In this document: positions 56,041-64,000 of the stretch, in pieces | Position numbering within the stretch: the stretch's first letter is position 1 | Layout of the letters: every line of letters begins with the position of its first letter | Origin: Cristatella mucedo | Taxonomy: Eukaryota; Bryozoa; Phylactolaemata; Cristatellidae | Assembly (NCBI GenBank): GCA_009760855.2 | Contig: WPIO01000024.1 | Span: 2,196,001 to 2,260,000, forward strand | Reading direction: 5' to 3' | DNA: 64,000 nucleotides | The notes under the pieces: generated by a model | Seen by the model: only the letters and a program-made list of their open reading frames with translations | Told to the model about the DNA's origin: nothing | The model's database searches: none | Position numbers and translations under genes: made by a program

Positions 56041-56630
56041 TCTTCTCCGTGGATAGTACAGCCGGCGTTGGAACGTCTAGGTGGCTGAGCAATATAGCTC
56101 TGACCAGGTGGATGTATGATGATCTGCATTCACATAGCTTATTCACTGCTGCACTTTTTGCAGGTAATTTGGTGGCCCTACTAGAAGTAGAAGTATTCGA
56201 CAGATCTTTGCGCCACACAGCAGCTGCGGTAATGTTATCTAGGTTTAAGCTGCAAGCTTTATTAAACCCTTAATGAGGTTTTTTCTTCTGAAATTGTGAA
56301 TCTTTAAGCTAAAATGAAGGAATGTAGAACTTTTTTTAAATTCTGTAAGCTAGATTGCTGAAGCTATTTAAGATATTTGACCTTGATTGCAAACGGTAGC
56401 CCGGAGTTCCCATTTGTTCTACTGCTTGTATGTGTGCTGCACGAATTCCAAACACTAAAAACTTCGCCGTGCATGAACTTTCTTTAAGCTGCTTGTTTTG
56501 ACTTTATCAATCCCGTGAAGCTATTACAGAGCAGGATATGAGCATAGTGACATTGAAAATCTGTTTAGTATTGTTCTGATTGATCAACATTAATTTTTGC
56601 ATAGCTCTTAGTTTATATTTATTATTATAG

Positions 56631-56695
56631 AAAACCATCAGAGAGTATGGACACAATCGGTCTGCAGTCGTATAGTGCTAACACTGGGTCAGACG
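56631..56695 (+). CDS. Receptor cytoplasmic-tail exon 1, block 2 copy (partial gene)
   Basis: A 65-bp exon, ATTATTATAG| to GACG|GTAAGT, phase 2 in and phase 1 out, reading KPSESMDTIGLQSYSANTGSD. Length, frame and splice borders match 11636-11700 while about a quarter of bases differ. It joins in phase with 58718 to give GSDGAALEP. The residues SYSANTGSD include one tyrosine but no standard motif. The exon carrying the membrane segment for this gene was not found upstream; a phase-2 donor is needed. Confidence 0.65.
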
Positions 56696-57592
56696 GTAAG
56701 TCTGCTGAAATTTCAAGATTTCTTGGCATTCTCTTCGTAGGCTTTTCGAAGTCATTTTGAGTCTCATATAGTATTAGTAATATCTTAGGAACACAATCGT
56801 TTATCGCTGTGTCGGCAGCAAATTCAAGTGAATGTAAACGCTACCATTGGAACAATAAAATGGTAAATGCTTTTGCCGCGTATCTCAGGTGCGATGAGCC
56901 CCTATCTCAGGGAAAGGCAAGCGTAGCAGAATTTCCAGTCAGCTAATGTGTGCCAGGCCTGATCCAGATGCTTAAATTACTATATAGGTGGCACTTTTCA
57001 AAGCTACCAAGAGTGTTTCTTGGCATGCAATATACAGCCACACAAAACGGTCTTTTTCACATCCTGCAGGCATATTCCTGTTGAATTCACGGCGCTATAA
57101 TTTACCGAATTGGTCCTATTTTTGGTATGTTACTGAGACGACAATTCATCTTTTAATGCATATGCTTTTGCTTCTAGCCTACAAAGGCAAACTAGCGGTC
57201 ATATGACCCAGCAAACATTGTGAAGTTACAAGTGACTAAGAATTTGTCAACAGGATGTCTGAAATTGTAAGTAGATCCAGTAGTGATGCCAGTTTTTGAA
57301 GTCCAAGAAGTCCTATCTCAAATCTATAACAGCGGTTATTATTGTATCTTGCCCTTGTGGTGACCCGTTCAGTCGGTCGTATTGGCTATGATTGCAACTC
57401 ATAGCCAATGGTGTATACAGTGCTGGCCAAAAACATGCATGCATCTTTGGTATCCGAATTCCAAAACGCGGCAGAGTTTTTCAAAATCTAAGTCAAAATC
57501 GTACTACATCGATGTAGGATTAATTTGAGGTAGAGGTAAATTAAACAAGTTGTACATGCTGCCACCTTGGTATACTTACAATTCATTTACAG

Positions 57593-57715
57593 AGCACCTA
57601 AGTGAACTTGACCTTTGTCTGGGCGCTTTTCCTCGTATTCACCTCAGGGCTCGCGCTTGTGACGCTGGTAATTAAACACTAGCATCTTACTGCTTTTCCA
57701 AACCAGGGAGGCGGT
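57593..57715 (-). mobile_element. SINE, ancient shared copy (block 2)
   Basis: Counterpart of 12650-12765, with the tail side GAGCACCTAAGTGAACTTGA and the head side CCAAACCAGGGAGG. Confidence 0.6.
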
Positions 57716-58717
57716 TTCCTAATCGTACGCAAGGGATGAGTAGGATCTGCGGCTGGCTACCTTTGCGTGCGAACAGCTATTTTTCTATTGTATTCTTGTG
57801 ACTTCTCTGGGAGGCTTTTTCTATGGGAGCCATGGCTCGACCGTGGATGAAGGCCTGTCAGAATCATTGGTACAAAATGCATCGAAGCCTGTTTAAGCAG
57901 GGTGCAACAGCAAGCCTCCGCGATGATTTCACTCATTAGTACTGTAATATGCCTTGTGACCTAATAACACTAGGTCAGCGGCGAAAACTGTTTTCTCTTT
58001 GGAAAGAGCAGTACAACAGCTCCTGGATGGCAGAAAGGTCGCCAGCTGCCTGTCCAGACGACGAGCAACGTTAGCACTCGCATGCTTGCTCTTGCCCTAC
58101 GCTGTCGCTGGAGTCACAAGACGGTTTTTTGGCTCCACCAGTGTGTACCCGGTCATCGCTTCAGCTTGTCCTCGCCTAGTCCTCGCTCATTGATGCTGCA
58201 TCTAGACAGGTTTATTGTACTTCAGAATTGGCGAGGGTAGCATAAAAGGCATTAGACTTCTAAAGTCTCTGGTGCAGTTTGGTTGCTAAATTCAGAATTC
58301 AGTTCTCGGGTCTCTCATGCTAAAGCGCCTTCGATGCTCCTGGTTTATCACAGAGATACAATAGCATTCTTATTTTGGCTCACATTATCACGGCGATTTG
58401 GGTTAATTACTCTTACCTAAAATAACTAAAATTAACAAAAGTTTCAACTTATTAATGCCCACGAGTTCCTTCGGTGCCATAACTTATTAGTCTGATTATT
58501 TCAACTTCATTTGAGCATTTGCTTTCCCTGCCCTTCACTGTGCAACTCACTATCGTAACTTTTAATCCATGATATGTTGTCTTGTTCAGCCATTGGCTTA
58601 CATATATCCACGTAGGTGCAAATTGTATTTTAAATAGGTAGCTATTGCTGAAGAATTTGCATTATCTACCGTTTACTTGACTTCAACTAATAAATTGAAA
58701 TAGATTGTGACTTGTAG

Positions 58718-58899
58718 GTGCTGCACTGGAGCCGATGAACACAAACGTTCAACCATCACAGCATTCAAGGGTTAGCGACTTTTCGCCAATGGTGGATTTT
58801 CATTCCAACGCATACCGAAATATATACGCATCAGCAGATGAAGGCCGTAAAGCTGAGGATACCAGAATATATGAAATCATACCACTGCATGCCATTTGA
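58718..58899 (+). CDS. Receptor cytoplasmic-tail exon 2, intact, last exon
   Basis: After GTGACTTGTAG the phase-1 frame is open to a TGA at 58897: GAALEPMNTNVQPSQHSRVSD, FSPMVDFHSNAYRNIYASAD, EGRKAEDTRIYEIIPLHAI. It is hydrophilic and acidic/serine-rich, as expected for a cytoplasmic tail. Three tyrosines are present: YRNI and YEII fit YxxI-type SH2-binding or internalisation motifs, and IYASADE adds a third. The spacing is not that of a classic ITAM, and residue -2 of YEII is arginine, so it is not a canonical ITIM either. The two sister copies (13766 and 25920) have lost the frame through a TA expansion exactly at NIY. This is the only complete version, which marks block 2 as the likely functional gene. 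Confidence 0.65.
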
Positions 58900-59116
58900 G
58901 CAACTTTACATCGGAATTATCAAAGTCAATTTACACAGGAAAAACTGCGAAAAAGTAGTTTATTTACCATTCGTTTTACATAGTTTCCGCCTTAGATGGC
59001 TTTCGTGAGCAACTGGGACTATCGATTATCAAGCGAAAACTACCCCATAAATCTTAGTGTTAACGATTTGAAATTTTACGAACTATCTGAAAGAGTTACA
59101 AGATGTTCAATTGCAA

Positions 59117-59171
59117 TACATATATATATATGTGTGTGTGTGTGTGTTAATGTGTGTGTTAATGTGTGTGT

Positions 59172-59262
<91 letters not shown>
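59117..59262. repeat. (TA)n/(TG)n microsatellite
   Basis: TATATA, a TGTGTG stretch with two TGTTAA interruptions, then long TA runs. Open frames across it are artefacts. Confidence 0.95.
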
Positions 59263-59263
<1 letters not shown>

Positions 59264-59754
59264 CTTGTATGCATGGCTGAGCCATTGGTTAAGTATTCCA
59301 TATATCTTTTTATGTCTTTCTTAAATGAATCTTGAAGTTCCGTATGGAGTCGGCTCATTGAATTGTCTCGGCTTTTGGCGAAGGTGAACAGTAGCACGTT
59401 GAGCAATGAACCTATTGTCTCCAGTGATAGTCTACTCATTAAATGACCGCATCATTTTATCATAACGATCAGAAGCACCTATGTATATGATAGATCCTTG
59501 TTCGAGTGAGCCAGATGGTTCCTGATTCTTTTATTACCAAGTGTTGTTGGCCGAATCAAGGATTTCAACTAGCATTACTGTGAGAGCTTTGATTAATGGG
59601 TAGGTAATATTGCTGCTATGTCGCATTCAATTCTCAGTCATTTTACTTGCAAATACAAACCACATTGATGCAAATTTAACACTCATTATACACAAGTAAG
59701 TTTTCCAAAATGCAAACTCAACTACACCAAGTGAAAGCCTGAAAGTCCCCGTCC

Positions 59755-60150
59755 TCTTTTTGAGCGTAGAGCCTGAGTTGTCTGCAAGCCACCTTGGAAG
59801 AAAGTTCCTAATCTTATAGAGGGATCGGTCGTGATGGCTAGTTATAGAAGTAGTCTTCTTAACGAATCTTTCAAAATGTAGGCAGCTGTTGAAGGCGACA
59901 CTTAAATTCCATGCACGTGGTGATGGCAACACAGGAACGTCACCTATCAAAAGAGCAGAATCTTCTAATCCAGTACAGCAACTCACTCGGGTGTGTCTTT
60001 TGAGTAGCAGTTCCGTTTTATCACCGTTAATGTTAAGGAAATTTGCTGGCATCCAGGATTGAGTGTCTGCAAGGCAAGCATTCAGTTTATCAATCGCTTC
60101 AGGCGACGGTTTAAGCGACACACGCAGTTGAGTAACGTCAGCATGCATGT
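59755..60150 (-). pseudogene. LINE ORF2 fragment around the catalytic motif
   Basis: Minus-strand frame MHADVTQLRVSLKPSPEAID, then WMPANFLNINGDKTELLL, matching the reverse transcriptase pattern YADDTQLYxSxxP...WMxxNxLKLNxDKTExLL. The YADD motif is decayed to HADV. Open for about 130 codons, ending near 59755. Neither the 3' UTR nor the tail follows, so it is an internal fragment. Confidence 0.75.
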
Positions 60151-60154
60151 GGTG

Positions 60155-60625
60155 TTAGCCTATTCAGTTGGCGCTTTCCCAGAAGCTCAGTGTAAAGGGA
60201 TAACAGCAAAGGACTGTGAGCGGACCCTTACATGACGCCTATGGCATGTCGAATCCTCCAGGTAGTATCTGCTCTTACGTAAGTCCAACAGTGGAGTGAG
60301 GCAACGGGAAGGCAGCCAGCAGTGTCAGCCGGAGCTATAACAGGGTGAGCCGATGCAAGCTCAGCCGAAGCCGTCGGCAGAAATGGAAAATCTGCTGGAA
60401 TCACGAAAGCAAGCACGATCTGGCCCACAGACAGCCGGTTGTCGACTCTGGCCGCTTTGCTTCTGCAGCCTCTGGTTGATGCGTCTCTCTCCTGTGTGTA
60501 CTAGTGGGAAGTGTCGCGGCTTGCTTTTGCTCGAACCGACGCGAAGTGCACGACGAGCAGAATGCAACGATGCAGGGTCGGCAGGGTAGCCTGCACCTGC
60601 AGCAGCAGCTCAGGGCCCTGCTTCT
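60155..60625. other. GC-rich sequence, unassigned
   Basis: Overlapping frames of 60-78 codons on both strands; no domain recognised. Confidence 0.4.
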
Positions 60626-60627
60626 GG

Positions 60628-60768
60628 TTTGGCCCAGCGTTTAAGGTGCTCGCCCCGACCAAGGTCTGACTGAGGTCGTGGGCTCGAGCCCCGAGGCATT
60701 TGTGAAGCGCCTGAATAGAGATTAATTTCTCTTGGGGCGCTATATAAATGACTTATATTTATATTATC
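60628..60768 (+). mobile_element. tRNA-derived SINE (family A)
   Basis: TGGTTTGGCCCAGCGTTTAAG, GGTCGTGGGCTCGAGCCCCG and the tail TGAATAGAGATTAATTTCTC with GGGGCGCTATATAAATG. The first bases of the head are missing or changed. Confidence 0.85.
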
Positions 60769-60769
60769 A

Positions 60770-61249
60770 AGTGGCCATGACGATGTCAAGCATCGAAAGG
60801 GCTGTCAACAGCGCTCAGGTTACGACGGTGGCCTCGCTAGCGCTAGGATAAACACTTATTGAACTTGAACTACTGGTCAGAGTAAGTTCGCCGAGCTGAC
60901 GTGCCCAAAGGCTCTATGGCGACAGCAAAAGTTGGCCAGGCACATGGGGAAATGCATTCTCGAAGGACCCGCAGCAGGTGCACTGGGGTCCTCCTGGAAT
61001 ACTTGACCGAGCATTGAGGCTTGACCAATACTTGGGCCGCCGCCGTGGCGTCTCCGCGGCAGGTAGCCTTGGCAGAACCGCACCGCAGTCTACCAGCCTG
61101 GCAAGGTCCGCCGGGCTGAGCGGCACTCGTAGGAGCCTCTGGATCTACGGAAGTGACGCCTGCTAGTTAGTATAGCCGGGTGACTCAATGAAACATTGGT
61201 ACAGGTCGGTTGCCAGGTCAACGCGAGCATGCAGTCATCATTGCAGTTC

Positions 61250-61250
<1 letters not shown>
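60770..61250. other. GC-rich sequence, unassigned
   Basis: The minus strand is open for 68-70 codons in two frames (with GGPQCTCCGSFENAF), the plus strand for 62. A retroelement remnant is possible, but no motif decides it. Confidence 0.35.

Positions 61251-61286
<36 letters not shown>
61251..61286. repeat. (CTG)n trinucleotide repeat
   Basis: Uninterrupted CTG run of about 11 units. Confidence 0.95.
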
Positions 61287-61287
<1 letters not shown>

Positions 61288-61592
61288 CGCAAAAGCTCGT
61301 TCTGAGGAAGCAGCCCCATCAGCCGATGAGGTGCTAACATGAAGGTCTGGATCTGAGCCTTCATAGAATCTCACCAAGGGCTTCCGCGAATTACCACAAT
61401 TCACCGCAATCCACTCTAATGGAGCTCAACTAAAGCAGAAATTAGCTCCGAAAACCTGCAATTGTTAGTGAATATTGTATTATATAGCTGTTTGATGTAA
61501 TCATCAAATTTCGTGCCATTGCACTCACACTTTCTCATTCAAGTTATCTGAAAAGACACTATCCCGTACCAGAATCTACTGCAAAGCGGCAC

Positions 61593-61763
61593 AATAATAA
61601 TAGTACACTTGATATAGCGCCCCAGAGAACTCAATCTCTTTCTAGGCTCTTTAAATTGGCTGCAAAGGAAGCACGATAGAATGGTTAGTGGTAGCATGCT
61701 GAATAAACAACAAGAAAAAGATGGTTAGGGGTGACATGCACAGGGTCAGCATGCAAGTATCCG
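61593..61763 (-). mobile_element. LINE 3' UTR and tail
   Basis: (AAT)n, TATAGCGCCCCAGAGAACTC and the 3' UTR to GGGTCAGCATGCAAG on the minus strand, then unrelated sequence with TGGTATTGAA-like short repeats (61810-61880). Confidence 0.75.
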
Positions 61764-62545
61764 CTTAAGACCAACTAAAATCCACCAAAATTGGCTGCAC
61801 AAAGGTCAAAATGGTATTGAAATTATGTTAGTAATGGTATTAGTAATTAGTAATGGTATCGAGTGGTATTGAATATGACACTGCATTTCTATGCAGACTG
61901 CCATATTTGATACCATTCTGCTAGCACCTGCTCTGACCTGCTCTGACAGCCCGCTTTAGTAAATAGCAGCAACCAGAGCTTCTAATGCAAAAAAATTTTG
62001 ATTGCATATGACAGTTCATTTTGTGAAAGTCTACGACAACAATTAGCAAGACTTGGCACAGGTGTTCGCATGCCCTTCGATAAACCAGAACTGCCCGAAG
62101 AAATACCACATCATATTGCAATCCACCGTTATGTGAATGAAAATAGATTACAAAAGCTCAAGTTTTCTTGCAAACCTAAGCTCTATGGGCGATAGATTCA
62201 ACAACGGGAGTTTGAAACTAATCTTCTAATAGTTTCTTGTTTAAACATCTTATTTGGCTTTTTAAAAGCTTTTTTCTCATCCGCTAATTGCGATTTTACT
62301 CTTCATTAAGCCGAAACGCCAACATCGCTACTCTACTAATCTCCGGAAGTATTTTGGTGGTATTCATTTTAATGCTATTCAGTTTTATAGTTTTAATGTC
62401 TGAATTTTCCCTAACGACATCTCTAAAACTTATTCACTTTCCAATCTGATCCTCATACCATCAGCTCCCTAATTGTAATAGACATCTGTCCTCTTAAGCT
62501 GTCTGCATCTGTGAGGGTTAGTATCACTTAGTGTTTGACTATCTT
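61764..62545. other. No feature recognised
   Basis: AT-rich. A 65-codon plus frame at 61998 faces a 66-codon minus frame over the same bases; neither is supported. Confidence 0.4.
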
Positions 62546-62552
62546 TCTTCTA

Positions 62553-62836
62553 GCCTGTATAAAGTGCATAGAAAGATGCATAGCTACCCTCGGGCACTGT
62601 GAGCATGTGTTATTATTACTATCTTCTCTACTGCTGACTATTGGAATCTGTTATGGAAGCATAATACATGGGTGAGCTCACTTGCCGCTCTGGTTCAATT
62701 CAGGGATTAATAGGCACACCTTAATTGACCGAGGTCAAGGACTACCGAGATCTTTGGCTTAGGCCCAGTCGCAAATGTGCAGCGCCTAAATAGATATTCG
62801 GTTCTCGTAGGCTGCTATGCAGACGAATTATTTTAA
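62553..62836 (+). mobile_element. Decayed LINE tail and SINE (family A)
   Basis: 62555-62613 keeps TATAAAGTGCATAGAAAGATG and a short ATT run. 62690-62836 is a very decayed SINE with AGGGATTAATAGGCACACC at the A-box end and GCGCCTAAATAGATATTCGG at the tail. Confidence 0.5.
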
Positions 62837-63485
62837 ACCTTTCAAAATGAGGTTGAAGCTGGCACCTTTACTAGCGAATTTTACTGGCACCTTTACTAGA
62901 GAATTGTACGTGGTCTGGAAATAGGCCATCGTGGTTTTTCACAATGAATACACTAACCGACTGCAAATTTTGAGTTAGCTAACATGCAAAACGAAACGGA
63001 GTTAAACGATAAATAAGTACATTCCAGGCCAGAATCGTGCAGTCTTGATCTGTTAACTCACCGTTCGTTCCGCCTGCTTTCCTTCATTCGTCACTCGGGG
63101 CAGACATCAAATAAATCAAGTTTGCTTGTCTGAGGCAACAGTATGTTGTCTCGCTGACTATGATTTAAAGTATGCTGCTAATCGTTAAGCAAATATCGAA
63201 CGTTCAGAATGTTTTATTGTGGCTTAAGTAGCATTGGCCTAATAGTAAAATATGCAGTATAATACAATGATAAGTTAGTACCTGAGGCCGAAATTGGAGA
63301 CTTGGGGATTTTCTTATACTTTCTCCATAAAGCTGCACAAAGACTGGCGAGACCAATATTAGACTGTTAATAATTGCATTAGAAAGTAGCTATTTGTACC
63401 GACTTAAATCTATCCACATTGAAATGAGTCTGCACTAATTTTGCCAAGAATGAAAGAGCATAGCCGAGGAAGATTGGTTGCAGAT
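62837..63485. other. No feature recognised
   Basis: AT-rich; 62850-62905 contains a short direct repeat (GGCACCTTTACTAG twice). No gene seen. Confidence 0.45.
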
Positions 63486-63489
63486 AATC

Positions 63490-64000
63490 TGGCCTCACCT
63501 GACCTGCACTGGCTCCCTATCAAGGAACGGATCAACTTCAAGGTTTTGTCACTCACTTTTCGGTCCCTACATTCTTTGGCTCAAGCCTGCCGATCATATC
63601 TACTCCCCCACCAGGCTAAGCATCGTAGCACTCGCTTTTCGGAATCTAATTTTTTACCTGTGCCTCGTCCAAACCTCAAATCCTTAGAGACCGTGCTTTT
63701 AGTTCGTATACTCCTAAAGCCTGGAACTCACTTTCAAATTGCGTCACATCTCCTGACTTCACCACAATTATAAAGAAACAAAAAACGCATCTATGTATCA
63801 CGGAATTTAATGGGTTCCCGTGATTAAACCTTAATGTGCTTATGCATGCTGAGACTGTACATGCTGCTACTAACCATACTTGCATGTTGACCCGGTGCAT
63901 GTCACTCTTCAGCATGTTATTATCGTTGTTTATTGAGCATGCTACTAATAATCATTAGATGGTGCTTCCTTTTTAGCAGGTGTGAAATACCTAGAGAGAG
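63490..64000 (+). mobile_element. CR1/L2-like LINE, cut by the window edge
   Basis: ORF2 end (LHWLPIKERINFKVLSLTF) with a frameshift near 63680, then the 3' UTR and the start of the hairpin (AAATACCTAGAGAGAG) at the right edge. Confidence 0.8.

Larger units (their letters stand above)
52260..59720 (+). repeat. Segmental duplication block 2 (pairs with 7090-14640)
   Basis: Second copy of the block described at 7090. Specific to this copy are a family A SINE (52984), an AT-rich tract (54160-54330), a LINE tail (55245) and a long TA/TG tract (59117). It retains the intact second tail exon. 52490-52980 and 53131-55240 hold no other recognised gene; a 74-codon minus-strand frame at 53481-53702 is unsupported. 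Confidence 0.85.

Noticed and set aside
59076-59439. Open frames across the TA/TG tract (IYIYIY repeats)
   Set aside because: Dinucleotide microsatellites give open frames on both strands; no coding evidence.
60877-61126. Minus-strand frames with CTCCG as a zinc-binding domain
   Set aside because: Only two close cysteines, no histidine spacing, and two overlapping frames; insufficient to call a domain.

Overview
This window is ordinary nuclear DNA of a multicellular animal, most likely an invertebrate; I cannot place the phylum. The evidence is small exons with GT/AG borders, many 5'-truncated CR1/L2-like LINE copies ending in (ATT)n, tRNA-headed SINEs, a SPIN/URR1-like hAT MITE, and (TA)n and (CTG)n microsatellites. 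There are no operons and no long single-exon genes. Almost every open frame over about 60 codons is a piece of a retroelement or chance.

The host-gene content is a decayed, duplicated cluster of cell-surface receptor exons. On the + strand I can support: a signal-peptide first exon (26947-27031, phase-1 donor); two tandem 420-bp exons, each coding one CUB-like, N-glycosylated extracellular domain (35831-36250 and 38294-38713, both phase 1-1); a transmembrane exon with a short basic tail and stop (44875-45065, phase-1 acceptor); a second copy of that exon broken by a SINE (40175-40541); a weaker exon candidate at 43065-43273; and two pairs of exons for a different, tyrosine-containing cytoplasmic tail (11636-11700 with 13766-13961, and 56631-56695 with 58718-58899). 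The second tail exon also has an inverted extra copy (25920-26114, minus). The matching phases would allow exon exchange between neighbours.

Layout. 1-6.4 kb: nested retroelements, including a decayed R2/NeSL-like reverse transcriptase on the minus strand and a ~0.4-kb tandem repeat. 7.1-14.6 kb: duplication block 1 with a broken tail gene. 13.3-15.2 kb: left arm of a 1.9-kb inverted repeat. 15.3-24.6 kb: mostly retroelement debris and the hAT MITE. 24.6-26.6 kb: right arm. 26.8-31 kb: signal-peptide exon, GC-rich sequence and a two-copy unknown repeat. 31-35.5 kb: LINE and SINE debris. 35.5-39.1 kb: CUB exon tandem duplication. 40.2-49.9 kb: two diverged copies of a ~3.5-kb receptor-flank unit carrying the transmembrane exons, split by LINEs. 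51-52.2 kb: LINE. 52.3-59.7 kb: duplication block 2, a diverged direct copy of block 1 about 45 kb away, with an intact tail. 59.7-64 kb: retroelement debris.

If the exons work together, one product would be a secreted-then-anchored CUB-domain receptor with a short basic tail. The flanking blocks would supply C-termini with YxxI-type tyrosine motifs. This resembles the paired short-tail/long-tail layout of fast-evolving immune or self-recognition receptors, but that role is an inference. No complete transcript can be assembled from the sequence alone.
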